Shown: positions 34,934 to 44,711 of the stretch, in pieces
Position numbering within the stretch: the first letter of the stretch is position 1
Layout: each line of letters opens with the position of its first letter
NCBI GenBank assembly: GCA_026162565.1
Contig: JAOEIQ010000009.1
Location: 1-64,000 of the forward strand
DNA length: 64,000 nt
DNA from: Flavobacteriaceae bacterium NBU2973
GTDB taxonomy: Bacteria > Bacteroidota > Bacteroidia > Flavobacteriales > Flavobacteriaceae
Reading direction: 5' to 3'
The notes under the pieces: generated by a model
Told to the model about the DNA's origin: nothing
What the model saw: only the letters and a program-made list of their open reading frames with translations
Database searches by the model: none
Translations under genes and position numbers: made by a program

Positions 34934-36598
34934 ATGCGTTTATTTTTAATCCTATTCTCATTGGTCTTTTTTGTAAGCTGTAAAGCTCAAAATACAGTAG
35001 CCCAAGAAACAATTACTAATACTCAAACTACTTTAGCAGAAAACCCAAAGTTAGTTGTTGGTATTGTTGTCGACCAAATGCGTTATGATTATTTAACTAG
35101 ATTTTATAATAAGTTTGGAGAAGGTGGTTTTAAGCGATTAATCAATTATGGGTTTAATTGTAAGAATACACATTACAATTATATACCAACATTCACTGGT
35201 CCAGGACATGCTTCAATTTACACTGGAACAACACCTAAATATCATGGAATTATAGCAAATAACTGGTATGATAAAGTAATAAAAGATCAGGTGTATTGTG
35301 TTAATGATAATAATTACGATCCAGTTGGAACTGAAGACAAGTATAGTCAGGTTTCTCCGGGTAGAATGTACGTTACAACAGTGTCTGATGAACTCCGTTT
35401 GCATACGCAGAAAAAAGGAAAAGTTATAGGTATTGCTCTAAAAGATAGAGGAGCTGTTTTACCTGCTGGACATGCTGCTAATGGAGCATATTGGTTTCAA
35501 GGAAAAGATGAAGGTAACTGGGTTACAAGCACATTCTATACAAATAGATTACCTAATTGGGTTGAAAAGTTTAACAATTCTGATATCGCTGAATCGTATT
35601 TCAAAATATGGAATACTTTTTATGATATTAGTACTTATACTGAAAGTGGTCCTGATCTCAATAATTTTGAAGGAGGGTTTAAAGGAAAAGAAACTGCTAC
35701 ATTTCCTTATAATTTAGAAATTTTGAAGAATACTAATAAAGGATATGATATTTTAAAAGCAACCCCTTTTGGAAATAGTTTAACAACAGATTTTGCTTTA
35801 GCTGCTTTAGATGGAGAAAATTTAGGGCAAGATGATATAACTGATATGCTAGCAGTAAGCTATTCTAGTACAGATTATGTTGGACATAATTTTGGCGTAA
35901 ATTCAAAAGAAATTGAAGATACATATATAAGGCTGGATAAGGATTTAGAACGCTTTTTTAATGCTTTAGACGTTAAGGTTGGAAAGGGAAATTACACAGT
36001 TTTTTTAACAGCAGATCATGCTGCTGTTGAGGTACCTTCCTATTTGCAATCACAAAAAATTCCAGCAGGTTACTATGATTTAAACGATTTTAAAACCAAG
36101 CTTAATGAGTTTCTTACAAAAACTTATGGTGCATCAGATTTATTGGAAAATGCCAGTAATTTTCAGGTGTTTTTAAATCGTGATAAATTGAGTTTACTTG
36201 GTTTAGATTTACAATTAGTACAACAAGCAGTCGTGAATGAGATTATTAGTTATAATAATATTGATAAAGCGTATACAGCAACAAGTATGAGTAATACCTC
36301 TTTTAATCAAGGCGTAGAATTACTATTACAAAATGGCTATAATCAAAAACGTTCAGGCGATGTTTTGGCGGTTTTAGATCCTGCTTATATTTCTTACAGT
36401 ATAACTGGATCTACTCATGGTTCTGGACAGAGTTATGATACGCATGTGCCTTTATTGTTTTATGGACAAGGAATAAAAAAAGGAAGTACTTTAAAGCATG
36501 TTAATATTACAGATATAGCACCAACAATTTCTGCTTTATTAGGTGTTAGTTATCCAAATGCAGTAACTGGTAAGCCTTTAGAATTTGTTTTAGATTAA
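34934..36598 (+). CDS. PafA-type alkaline phosphatase lipoprotein
   Basis: This phosphatase of the alkaline phosphatase superfamily releases phosphate from monoesters in the periplasm. The 554-residue protein has a lipoprotein signal with lipobox FVSC (Cys at 17). The metal and nucleophile blocks are GIVVDQMRYDYL, PTFTGPGHASIYTG with a Thr nucleophile (T88), ANNWYD, and the KDR motif in GIALKDRGAVLPAGHAA. The Asn and the Lys/Arg pair are those known for monoesterases of the PafA group. Later ligand motifs are SSTDYVGHNFG and LTADHAAVEVP. It converges with engB, overlapping its end by 4 bases. Confidence 0.9.
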   Translation: MRLFLILFSLVFFVSCKAQNTVAQETITNTQTTLAENPKLVVGIVVDQMRYDYLTRFYNKFGEGGFKRLINYGFNCKNTHYNYIPTFTGPGHASIYTGTTPKYHGIIANNWYDKVIKDQVYCVNDNNYDPVGTEDKYSQVSPGRMYVTTVSDELRLHTQKKGKVIGIALKDRGAVLPAGHAANGAYWFQGKDEGNWVTSTFYTNRLPNWVEKFNNSDIAESYFKIWNTFYDISTYTESGPDLNNFEGGFKGKETATFPYNLEILKNTNKGYDILKATPFGNSLTTDFALAALDGENLGQDDITDMLAVSYSSTDYVGHNFGVNSKEIEDTYIRLDKDLERFFNALDVKVGKGNYTVFLTADHAAVEVPSYLQSQKIPAGYYDLNDFKTKLNEFLTKTYGASDLLENASNFQVFLNRDKLSLLGLDLQLVQQAVVNEIISYNNIDKAYTATSMSNTSFNQGVELLLQNGYNQKRSGDVLAVLDPAYISYSITGSTHGSGQSYDTHVPLLFYGQGIKKGSTLKHVNITDIAPTISALLGVSYPNAVTGKPLEFVLD

Positions 36599-37203
36599 TT
36601 GCCCTCGTAAAAAGCTTGATTGATCTCATCAATATAATTTAGCAACTCATCTTTACCAATACTTTTACTGGAAGAGGTTACAAAGTAAGATGGCATTTCT
36701 TCCCACATTTCTAACATAACTGTTTTGTAGTCATCAATATGTCGATCTATTGCTTTTGGCTTTAATTTATCTGCTTTAGTAAATATAATAGAAAACGGAA
36801 TCTGGTTTTGTCCCATCCACTCCATGAATTCTAAATCAATTTTTTGTGGTTTATGTCTAATATCAACTAGAACAAAGGCTAAAACTAGTTGCTCACGTCT
36901 TTCAAAATAATTGGTAATAAACTTTTGAAACACCTTTTTTGTAGATTTTGAAACACGTGCATAACCATAACCTGGAAGATCTACCAAAAACCAGTTTTTG
37001 TTTATTAGAAAGTGATTAATTAATTGTGTTTTTCCTGGTCTTCCTGAAGTTTTCGCTAAACTTTTTCGTTCGGTAAGCATATTAATCAACGAAGATTTAC
37101 CTACATTACTTCTTCCTATAAAAGCATATTCAGGAAAATTATCTTTAGGGCATTTCTCAACTTCTTGGTTACTTACTATAAATTCAGCAGACTTAATTTG
37201 CAT
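36595..37203 (-). CDS. engB: ribosome biogenesis GTPase EngB/YsxC
   Basis: EngB is an essential GTPase for large ribosomal subunit assembly. The 202-residue protein has G1 GRSNVGKSSLIN at residues 30-41, G2 region TSGRPGKTQLINHF, G3 DLPGYGYA, G4 TKADK and G5 SSSK. Length is standard. A short intergenic region separates it from the hydrolase gene upstream on the same strand, 44 bases away. Confidence 0.96.
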   Translation of the reverse strand: MQIKSAEFIVSNQEVEKCPKDNFPEYAFIGRSNVGKSSLINMLTERKSLAKTSGRPGKTQLINHFLINKNWFLVDLPGYGYARVSKSTKKVFQKFITNYFERREQLVLAFVLVDIRHKPQKIDLEFMEWMGQNQIPFSIIFTKADKLKPKAIDRHIDDYKTVMLEMWEEMPSYFVTSSSKSIGKDELLNYIDEINQAFYEGN

Positions 37204-37247
37204 CGCGATAGCGTTTCTATGAAAATGGAAACCAGTTTAAATAATTA

Positions 37248-38012
37248 TTACAACTTTTTATCTTTTAACCACTTATGCAGAATAGTATTAAACTCGTCTG
37301 GATGCTCCATCATGGCAGCATGCCCGCATTTATCAATCCAAAACAAATCAGAATTTGGTAGTAATTCATGAAATTCATCTGCAACATTTGGTGGTGTGAC
37401 TGTGTCGTTTTTCCCCCAGATAATACAAGTTGAAGTTTTCATATTTGGTAAATCTTTAGCCATATTATGTCTAATAGCACTTTTAGCTATAGCTAAAGTT
37501 TTAACAAGTTTATTTCTATCATTAACGGTTTCATAAACTTCATCTACTATCTCTTTAGTAGCCACAGCAGGATCGTAAAAAACATCTTGGGCTTTTTTCT
37601 TAATCACTTCGTAGTCACTTCGCTTGGTATAACCACTTCCCATAGCACTCTCGTATAAGCCAGAACTTCCAGTAATAACTAAAGCTTTTACTTTTTCTGG
37701 AAATAGTTTAGTATGATAGAGTCCAATATGTCCTCCTAAAGAATTACCTAAAAGTATCACTTCATCATAAGCTTTATGCTCAATAAAATTATGGAGATAT
37801 TTAGCAAAGGTCTTCACGTTTGTCTTTAATAAAGACATGGTGTAAATAGGTAATTCAGGAATAACTACTTTATAACCATTTTTACTAAAAAAATCAGTTA
37901 CACCATCAAAATTACTCAAACCTCCCATCAAGCCATGTAGTATAATAATTGGTGTACCTTCTCCTACTTCAATATAACTGTAATCTCCTTCTTTTTTGAG
38001 TGTATGCGTCAT
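37248..38012 (-). CDS. alpha/beta hydrolase
   Basis: The 254-residue cytoplasmic protein has HGLMGG (oxyanion region) near residue 25, the nucleophile elbow LLGNSLGGHIGL, the acid in IWGKNDTVTP and the catalytic His in CGHAAMMEHPDEF. Together these form a complete triad. I start at MTHTLKKEGDY (38012), because the 25 residues upstream (to 38087) precede the fold and are not conserved in type. Substrate is unknown. Confidence 0.88.
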   Translation of the reverse strand: MTHTLKKEGDYSYIEVGEGTPIIILHGLMGGLSNFDGVTDFFSKNGYKVVIPELPIYTMSLLKTNVKTFAKYLHNFIEHKAYDEVILLGNSLGGHIGLYHTKLFPEKVKALVITGSSGLYESAMGSGYTKRSDYEVIKKKAQDVFYDPAVATKEIVDEVYETVNDRNKLVKTLAIAKSAIRHNMAKDLPNMKTSTCIIWGKNDTVTPPNVADEFHELLPNSDLFWIDKCGHAAMMEHPDEFNTILHKWLKDKKL

Positions 38013-38238
38013 GTAATAGTTAGTGATTTCTGTTAAAAACAAATCTACATAATTTTTATGTATTCTGCTGTATGTATCTATAAACATAAATTATCAAGAC
38101 TTTTTTGTGATGCTATGCTATTAACAATTTGTTGATTAATTATAACATTTTTTAAACATCTGAAAATCAATAATTAAAATCTGATATAAATACCATTTAA
38201 CCAATAATTGATGCTTTTAATAGATTTTTATTAACAAA

Positions 38239-38263
38239 GTGGTAAATTGTGTTAAAATGTGGT
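38239..38263 (+). promoter_or_regulatory. MraZ operator of the dcw cluster
   Basis: Three pentamers GTGGT, GTGTT and GTGGT start at 38239, 38249 and 38259, exactly 10 bases apart. MraZ is known to bind GTGG-type direct repeats with 10-base spacing upstream of its own gene. This predicts autorepression of the cluster. A -7-like TAGATTTG follows at 38275-38282. Confidence 0.75.
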
Positions 38264-38314
38264 AGATTTTTTATTAGATTTGAATCCTATACAGTAAAAA
38301 CTGTTATAATTATT

Positions 38315-38782
38315 TTGAATTCATTTATAGGAACATACGAATGTAAAGCTGATGCCAAAGGAAGAATCATGATTCCTTCGGCTATCAAATCACAATTATT
38401 ACCAGTTGTTAAAGACGGTTTTGTGCTCAAGCGTGCCGTGTTTCAGCCGTGTTTGGAATTGTATCCTATGAATGAATGGAATGCCTTAATGCAAAAAGTC
38501 AATAAGCTTAATAGGTTTAAAAAGAAGAATAACGATTTTATTCGTCGTTTCACCGCAGGAGTAAAATTTGTAGAGTTAGACGCAACTGGTCGTTTGTTAA
38601 TACCTAAAGACTTGGTTGCTTTTGCAAATATTTCTAAAAAAACAGTAGTCTCTTCTGCTGTTAATATTATTGAGATCTGGGATAAAAATAATTATGAGAA
38701 GGCAATTGATGAGGCAACTGTTGATTTTGCAGAATTAGCAGAAGAAGTAATGGGACAAGATGATGAGCATGAGTTATCATAA
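38315..38782 (+). CDS. mraZ: transcriptional regulator MraZ
   Basis: MraZ is a DNA-binding repressor of the division/cell-wall cluster. The 155-residue protein has two SpoVT/AbrB-like halves: FIGTYECKADAKGRIMIPSA at the N-terminus, and FVELDATGRLLIPKDL with the second DxxGR motif near residue 90. I choose the TTG at 38315, which gives the usual start just before FIGTYE. The GTG at 38249 lies inside the operator and would add 22 atypical residues. It overlaps rsmH at its 3' end. Confidence 0.9.
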   Translation: MNSFIGTYECKADAKGRIMIPSAIKSQLLPVVKDGFVLKRAVFQPCLELYPMNEWNALMQKVNKLNRFKKKNNDFIRRFTAGVKFVELDATGRLLIPKDLVAFANISKKTVVSSAVNIIEIWDKNNYEKAIDEATVDFAELAEEVMGQDDEHELS

Positions 38783-39665
38783 CCCAGTTTTACTAAATGA
38801 ATCTATTGACGGTTTAAATATAAAAGAAGATGGAGTTTATGTAGATGTCACTTTTGGAGGAGGTGGTCACAGTAAAGAAATCTTAAACAGACTAGGATCA
38901 AGTGGGAGATTAATAGCATTCGACCAAGATCAAGACGCTCTTTTAAATAAAATTGATGATAGCAGATTTACTTTAATTAATGAAAATTTCAGATACATAA
39001 AACGTTTTTTGAGGTTTCATGGAATTAAAAAAGTGGATGGTATTCTTGCAGATTTTGGAGTGTCGTCTCATCAATTTAATGTTGCAGAACGAGGATTTTC
39101 TACACGATTCGATGCAATGTTAGATATGAGAATGAATCAGCAAGATAAGCTATCTGCATTTCATGTTGTAAACCAATATGAAGAAGCGCATTTAAGGCAA
39201 GTTTTTAAAGAATACGGTGAATTAAGAAGAGCGCCTTTAATAGCTAGAGAGATTGTTTCTAAACGAAATGATAATGAAATAAAAACAAGTGAGCAGCTTA
39301 AAGCAATAGTTAAAAAATATATACAACCTGGAAAGGAAAATAAATTTTTGGCCCAAATCTACCAAGCTTTAAGAATAGAGGTGAATCAAGAATTAGAAGT
39401 GTTAAAAGAATTTTTAACACAAACATCAGAATTATTAGATGTTGGCGGACGTTTAAGTTGTATATCCTATCATTCGTTAGAAGATAGATTGGTAAAACGA
39501 TTTATACGTAATGGTTTATTTGAAGGAGAACCAGAAAAAGATGTTTTTGGAAGGGTAGAGGTTCCGTTTAAAAAAGTAGGAAAATTGATAATACCAACTC
39601 AAAAAGAAATAAACGAAAATAATAGAGCGCGAAGTGCAAAACTGCGAATTGCAGAAAAACTATAA
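38760..39665 (+). CDS. rsmH: 16S rRNA (cytosine-1402-N4)-methyltransferase
   Basis: RsmH methylates C1402 in the ribosomal P site. The 301-residue protein begins near YHNPVLLNESID, has the SAM-binding motif DVTFGGGGHSKEIL, ILADFGVSSHQFN, AERGFSTRFDAMLDMRM, the insertion-domain FLAQIYQALRIEVNQEL and the C-terminal CISYHSLEDRLVKRF. Three in-frame ATGs (38760, 38763, 38769) all overlap mraZ, so the start is uncertain by three residues. Confidence 0.95.
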   Translation: MMSMSYHNPVLLNESIDGLNIKEDGVYVDVTFGGGGHSKEILNRLGSSGRLIAFDQDQDALLNKIDDSRFTLINENFRYIKRFLRFHGIKKVDGILADFGVSSHQFNVAERGFSTRFDAMLDMRMNQQDKLSAFHVVNQYEEAHLRQVFKEYGELRRAPLIAREIVSKRNDNEIKTSEQLKAIVKKYIQPGKENKFLAQIYQALRIEVNQELEVLKEFLTQTSELLDVGGRLSCISYHSLEDRLVKRFIRNGLFEGEPEKDVFGRVEVPFKKVGKLIIPTQKEINENNRARSAKLRIAEKL

Positions 39666-39983
39666 ATGCAGAAAAATATATCCAGCATATTAAAAGGTAA
39701 ATTTTTAGTCAGCGATGATTCATTTAAAAATTGGCGCATGATTATTTTTTTGTCTTTTCTGGCGATAATAATGATTGCCTCTTCACATAGTGCCGATAAA
39801 AAAGTGCATGAGATTGCGAGATTAACAAACGAAGTGAAAGAGCTTCGGTCTATAATGGCAGAAGGCAGAAAAGCGCACATGAAATTAAAAATAGAGTCGT
39901 CTGTTAGAAAAAAGATGTTAGAAAAAGGGTTGCGACCTTCAGAAACACCGCCGAGAAAAATAAAAATAGTTTCACAAAATTAA
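39666..39983 (+). CDS. ftsL: FtsL-like cell division protein
   Basis: This 105-residue single-pass protein lies where ftsL is expected. A short cytoplasmic segment comes first, then a membrane helix at about 27-40 (MIIFLSFLAIIMIASS), and a coiled-coil-like segment with DKKVHEIARLTNEVKELR. The C-terminus is basic. Sequence is poorly conserved, so the assignment rests on size, topology and position between rsmH and the PBP gene, directly after the rsmH stop. Confidence 0.82.
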   Translation: MQKNISSILKGKFLVSDDSFKNWRMIIFLSFLAIIMIASSHSADKKVHEIARLTNEVKELRSIMAEGRKAHMKLKIESSVRKKMLEKGLRPSETPPRKIKIVSQN

Positions 39984-39992
39984 AGTTTAATC

Positions 39993-42002
39993 TTGCCAAC
40001 AAACGAGAAGAACATATTAAACAGGTTGTATTTCATTTCAGGATGTATGTTCATCTTCGCACTTGCTGTGATATTTAAGTTATTGAGCATTCAGTTTGTT
40101 AATGGAGATAAATACAAAGATTTAGCAGAAAAGAGGACAGTAGAAGAACGAACGATTCCAGCCAATAGAGGAAACGTCTATTCTGCTAACGGAAATTTAT
40201 TGGCTACTTCTGTTCCTAAGTATGATATTCGTTTTGATGCTCTAGCATCTTCTACTAAAAACTTCGAAAAGCATATAAAAGCGTTTTCAGATTCTCTCTC
40301 GGTTTATTTTGGAAATAAACCAAATTACTATGAGCGAAAATTAAGAAAAGCAAGAGCAAATAAAAATCGATACATGCTTTTGGCAAAAAATCTTGGCTAT
40401 TCAGATTATATACGATTTAGAAATTTTCCGCTTTTAAGCCTTGGTGCTTTTAGAGGAGGATTAATTGTTGAACAAGATACTAAACGCGAGCATCCAATGG
40501 GAGGAATAGCGCAACGTACAATTGGTTATGAGCGTTGGGATGATCAAGGAAATGTTACAAGACCAGGTATTGATGGCGCTTTCGGTGAAAAATATTTAAG
40601 AGGAAAAGATGGTAAACGATTAAAACAAAAAATTGGTAAAGGACAATGGAAGCCAATTAGTGATGCAAACGAAGTAGAGCCACAAGATGGTTATGATGTT
40701 TACACAACAATAGATGTTAATATTCAAGATATTGCTCATCATGCATTATTAGAGCAATTAGAATACTATAAGGCTGATCATGGTTGTGTGGTGGTCATGG
40801 AAACAAAAACTGGCGAGGTAAAAGCCATTTCTAATTTAGGTCGAAATACAGAAGGGAAGTATTACGAGAGGTTGAACTATGCTGTTGGAGAGTCTCATGA
40901 GCCAGGCTCAACATTTAAATTAATGGCTTTAGCTGTAGCTTTAGATGATAAAGTAATAGATACCAGTGATATTGTAGATACTGAAAAGGGTATTTTAAGT
41001 TATTATGGAAGAAAAGTTAGAGACTCTAGAAATGGTGGTTATGGTAAAATATCGATTTCAAAGGCTTTTGAAGTATCTTCTAATACAGGCATTGTAAAAG
41101 CTATTCATAACAGTTACACCAATAATCCTAAAAAATTTGTTGATGGATTATATGATATGAATCTTAATGACACGCTCAAGTTGCCAATAATTGGAGAAGG
41201 GAAACCAATCATTCCAGATCCAAGAATAAAAAATAACAGATGGAGCGGAATAGCTTTAGAATGGATGGCTTATGGTTATGGAGTGTCGTTTACGCCTTTA
41301 CAAACATTAACTTTTTATAATGCAATTGCTAATGAAGGTGAGATGATTAGGCCACGTTTTATTAGAGAAGTTAAAGAATATGATAAAACAATAAAATCTT
41401 TTGATAAAGAAGTTATAAATAAGCAAATCTGCTCTAAAGAAACTGTAGCTAAACTAAAACAATTATTAAAAAATGTTGTTGAAAAAAAACATGGAACAGG
41501 CAATGGATTGTATTCTAAAAATTTCTCTATGGCAGGAAAAACAGGTACTTGTCAGAAGGATTATAAAGACAAAGAGAAGTTGAATTATATATCGTCTTTT
41601 GCGGGTTTTTTTCCAGCTGATAACCCTAAATATTCATGTATAGTTGTTATTCATGAGCCAGATAAAAGTGTTGGTTATTATGGTGCTGATGTTTCTGGTC
41701 CAGTATTTAAAAAAATTGCTCAAAAAATATTTACAGATTCGCCATTAATAGATGAGATAAACCCTTTAAGGTTAGTAGATGCTGAAGTAGAGAAAGACTA
41801 TGAGGTATTTTACAATACTGCCCAGAAGTACAAAACAATTATGCCAGATGTAATAGGTCTTCCTTCCATGGATGCTATTACACTATTAGAAAATATGGGA
41901 ATGAAAGTTAAAACTGAAGGCGTTGGGACTGTTAAAAGTCAGTCGGTAAAATCAGGAACAAAACTTAAAAACAAACAAACAATCATTTTACAAGCATCTT
42001 GA
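39993..42002 (+). CDS. ftsI: division transpeptidase (PBP3/FtsI) with PASTA domain
   Basis: This class B penicillin-binding protein crosslinks septal peptidoglycan. The 669-residue protein has a membrane helix at about 12-32, the dimerisation-domain motif PANRGNVYSANGNLLA, and the transpeptidase motifs STFK (S306, K309), SSN in FEVSSNTGIV and KTG in MAGKTGTC. A C-terminal PASTA domain begins MPDVIGLPSMDAITLL. The start codon is TTG at 39993. The murE start overlaps its stop. Confidence 0.95.
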   Translation: MPTNEKNILNRLYFISGCMFIFALAVIFKLLSIQFVNGDKYKDLAEKRTVEERTIPANRGNVYSANGNLLATSVPKYDIRFDALASSTKNFEKHIKAFSDSLSVYFGNKPNYYERKLRKARANKNRYMLLAKNLGYSDYIRFRNFPLLSLGAFRGGLIVEQDTKREHPMGGIAQRTIGYERWDDQGNVTRPGIDGAFGEKYLRGKDGKRLKQKIGKGQWKPISDANEVEPQDGYDVYTTIDVNIQDIAHHALLEQLEYYKADHGCVVVMETKTGEVKAISNLGRNTEGKYYERLNYAVGESHEPGSTFKLMALAVALDDKVIDTSDIVDTEKGILSYYGRKVRDSRNGGYGKISISKAFEVSSNTGIVKAIHNSYTNNPKKFVDGLYDMNLNDTLKLPIIGEGKPIIPDPRIKNNRWSGIALEWMAYGYGVSFTPLQTLTFYNAIANEGEMIRPRFIREVKEYDKTIKSFDKEVINKQICSKETVAKLKQLLKNVVEKKHGTGNGLYSKNFSMAGKTGTCQKDYKDKEKLNYISSFAGFFPADNPKYSCIVVIHEPDKSVGYYGADVSGPVFKKIAQKIFTDSPLIDEINPLRLVDAEVEKDYEVFYNTAQKYKTIMPDVIGLPSMDAITLLENMGMKVKTEGVGTVKSQSVKSGTKLKNKQTIILQAS

Positions 42003-43462
42003 AAAGTTTAAGAAACATATTGTATAAGGTTAGTATAAATGCTGTTACAGGTAGTACGTCTGTTACTGTAAATACCATTCAATTTGATTCGCGTAAAGTT
42101 TCAAAAGGAGATGTCTTTGTGGCAATTAAAGGGACTATTTCAGATGGTCACGATTATATTGAAACAGTAATAAAACAAGGAGTAACTGCTATTATATGCG
42201 AAAGTATTCCTGATAATATAGTAGATAATATTACTTATGTAGAAGTAGATAACTCCGCACAAGCTCTGGCAGTAATGGCTTCGAATTATTATGAAGTACC
42301 ATCAGAAAATTTAAAATTGGTTGGAGTAACTGGCACTAATGGTAAAACTACGGTTACTACCTTATTATATCAGTTATTTAAAAATGCAGGCTATAAAGTT
42401 GGATTATTATCAACAGTAAAAATTCTTGTTAATGATAAAGAATATAAAGCGACACATACCACCCCAGATTCTTTAAGTATTAACAAGTACTTGAAAGAAA
42501 TGAATGATGAAGGTGTTGAGTTTTGCTTTATGGAAGTGAGTTCTCATGGTATTCATCAAAAAAGAACGGAAGGGTTGCATTTTACTGGAGGTGTTTTCAC
42601 AAATCTTTCACATGATCATTTAGATTATCATAACACATTTGCAGAGTATAGAGATGTTAAAAAGAGATTCTTTGATGAGCTTCCAGTCTCTGCTTTTTCA
42701 TTAGTAAATACAGATGATAAAAATGGATTAGTAATGCTGCAAAATACAGCTTCTAAAAAGTATACATATGCTTTAAAAAGTTATGCAGATTACAGAGCTC
42801 AAATTTTAGAAAATCAATTTAGTGGACTCCTTCTTAAGATTAATGATAATGAGCTTTGGACAAGATTAATAGGAAGTTTTAATGCCTATAATCTTGTTGC
42901 AATTTTTGGAGTTGCTGAACTTTTAGGCTTGGAAAGGCAAGAAATATTAAGGCTTATAAGTGGTTTGGAAAGTGTAAGTGGACGTTTTGAATATATAGTT
43001 TCTGATGATAATATTACTGCAATAGTAGATTATGCTCATACGCCAGATGCTTTAAAAAATGTGCTGGAAACGATTAATAATATTCGTACAAAAAATGAAG
43101 AATTAATTACAGTGGTTGGTTGTGGTGGAGATCGAGATAAAACCAAGAGACCTAAAATGGCTCATATTGCATCAGCAATGAGTACAAAGGCAATTTTCAC
43201 GAGTGATAATCCTAGATCCGAAAAACCAGAAACTATCATAGAAGATATGGAAGTTGGGGTAGAGCCTCAAAATTTTAAAAAGACTTTATCTATTGTAGAT
43301 AGAAAACAAGCTATAAAAACAGCTTGTCAGTTAGCGCAACCAAACGATATTATTCTTATTGCAGGAAAAGGTCATGAAACTTATCAAGAGACAAATGGTG
43401 AGCGAGTTGATTTCGATGATTTTAAGATAGTAACCGAATTACTAAAAGAATTACAAAAGTAG
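41999..43462 (+). CDS. murE: UDP-N-acetylmuramoyl-tripeptide synthetase MurE
   Basis: MurE adds the third amino acid to UDP-MurNAc-L-Ala-D-Glu. The 487-residue protein has the N-terminal [23 protein letters not shown] loop [55 protein letters not shown] and [14 protein letters not shown]. The DNPR motif in [12 protein letters not shown] indicates specificity for meso-diaminopimelate. The start is TTG within the PBP stop (TTGA). Confidence 0.96.
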   Translation: MKSLRNILYKVSINAVTGSTSVTVNTIQFDSRKVSKGDVFVAIKGTISDGHDYIETVIKQGVTAIICESIPDNIVDNITYVEVDNSAQALAVMASNYYEVPSENLKLVGVTGTNGKTTVTTLLYQLFKNAGYKVGLLSTVKILVNDKEYKATHTTPDSLSINKYLKEMNDEGVEFCFMEVSSHGIHQKRTEGLHFTGGVFTNLSHDHLDYHNTFAEYRDVKKRFFDELPVSAFSLVNTDDKNGLVMLQNTASKKYTYALKSYADYRAQILENQFSGLLLKINDNELWTRLIGSFNAYNLVAIFGVAELLGLERQEILRLISGLESVSGRFEYIVSDDNITAIVDYAHTPDALKNVLETINNIRTKNEELITVVGCGGDRDKTKRPKMAHIASAMSTKAIFTSDNPRSEKPETIIEDMEVGVEPQNFKKTLSIVDRKQAIKTACQLAQPNDIILIAGKGHETYQETNGERVDFDDFKIVTELLKELQK

Positions 43463-43469
43463 AACGAGT

Positions 43470-44711
43470 ATGTTATATTATTTATTTGAATATTTAGAAA
43501 AACAATACCAGTTCCCTGGAGCATCTCTTTTTGGTTTTATAACCTTTAGAGCTGCTGTAGCAATTATTCTATCGTTACTGTTTTCTACAATATTTGGTAA
43601 ACGTATTATTCGTTTTTTACAAAAACAACAAGTAGGAGAAACTATTAGAGATTTAGGGCTAGAAGGTCAAGCTGAAAAAGCAGGAACTCCTACAATGGGA
43701 GGAATAATAATAATTCTAGCAACTTTAATTCCAGTGTTATTATTAGCGAAACTTGAAAACACCTATATCATATTATTAGTTGTTACAACGATTTGGATGG
43801 GAGCAATTGGATTTTTAGATGATTACATCAAAAAATTTAAAAATGATAAAGAAGGTTTAAAAGGTCGTTTTAAAGTTCTTGGTCAAGTTGGTTTAGGAGT
43901 TATTGTTGGAGCTACATTATATTTTAACTCTAATGTTACAATTAAGGAAAAATTACCAATAGCCCAACAGCAAGAGATTTTAGCTGAAAACCCAAATGCT
44001 TCACCAGCTAAATTTTTTAAAGCTGAAGAAAAGTCTACAAAAACAACAATACCATTCGTAAAAGGAAATGAATTTGACTATGCAGATTTGATTACTTGGA
44101 TTAATCCGGAATGGAAAAAATACACGTGGCTCATTTTTATACTCGCTGCTATTATCATAATCACAGCTGTTTCTAATGGTGCCAATCTTACTGATGGAAT
44201 AGATGGTTTAGCTGCTGGAACATCAGCAATTATAGTATTAACATTAGGAATATTTGCTTGGGTTTCTGGAAATATAATCTTTTCAGATTACTTAAATATT
44301 ATGTACATACCAAACGTAGCAGAAATTACAATATACATAGCAGCTTTTGTAGGAGCGCTAATAGGTTTCCTTTGGTATAATACCTATCCAGCTCAAGTTT
44401 TTATGGGAGATACAGGGAGTTTAACTATTGGAGGAATCATCGCTGTAATTGCAATTGCCATAAGGAAAGAGTGGCTTATTCCTTTATTATGCGGCATTTT
44501 TTTAGCAGAAAACTTGTCTGTAATAATGCAAGTAAGCTGGTTTAAGTATACAAGAAAAAAATATGGAGAAGGAAGGCGGATTTTTAAAATGTCTCCATTA
44601 CATCATCATTATCAAAAATTAGGATATCACGAAAGTAAAATAGTAACACGATTTTGGATTGTAGGGATTTTGTTAGCAATCCTATCAATAGTGACATTGA
44701 AGATTCGATAG
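43470..44711 (+). CDS. mraY: phospho-N-acetylmuramoyl-pentapeptide transferase
   Basis: MraY links the UDP-MurNAc-pentapeptide to undecaprenyl phosphate, making lipid I in the inner membrane. The 413-residue protein has about ten membrane helices and the family blocks [24 protein letters not shown] (Asp pair), [30 protein letters not shown] and [17 protein letters not shown] loop insert of about 65 residues after helix 4 (around 160-210) is typical of Bacteroidota. murD begins at the next base after its stop. Confidence 0.96.
   Translation: MLYYLFEYLEKQYQFPGASLFGFITFRAAVAIILSLLFSTIFGKRIIRFLQKQQVGETIRDLGLEGQAEKAGTPTMGGIIIILATLIPVLLLAKLENTYIILLVVTTIWMGAIGFLDDYIKKFKNDKEGLKGRFKVLGQVGLGVIVGATLYFNSNVTIKEKLPIAQQQEILAENPNASPAKFFKAEEKSTKTTIPFVKGNEFDYADLITWINPEWKKYTWLIFILAAIIIITAVSNGANLTDGIDGLAAGTSAIIVLTLGIFAWVSGNIIFSDYLNIMYIPNVAEITIYIAAFVGALIGFLWYNTYPAQVFMGDTGSLTIGGIIAVIAIAIRKEWLIPLLCGIFLAENLSVIMQVSWFKYTRKKYGEGRRIFKMSPLHHHYQKLGYHESKIVTRFWIVGILLAILSIVTLKIR

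Noticed and set aside
35472-35717. 81-codon plus frame inside the phosphatase gene
   Set aside because: It is a shadow of the phosphatase reading frame, whose metal and active-site motifs span the same bases.
38249-38314. 22-residue N-terminal extension of MraZ
   Set aside because: Its start would lie within the MraZ operator and the added residues do not resemble the family.
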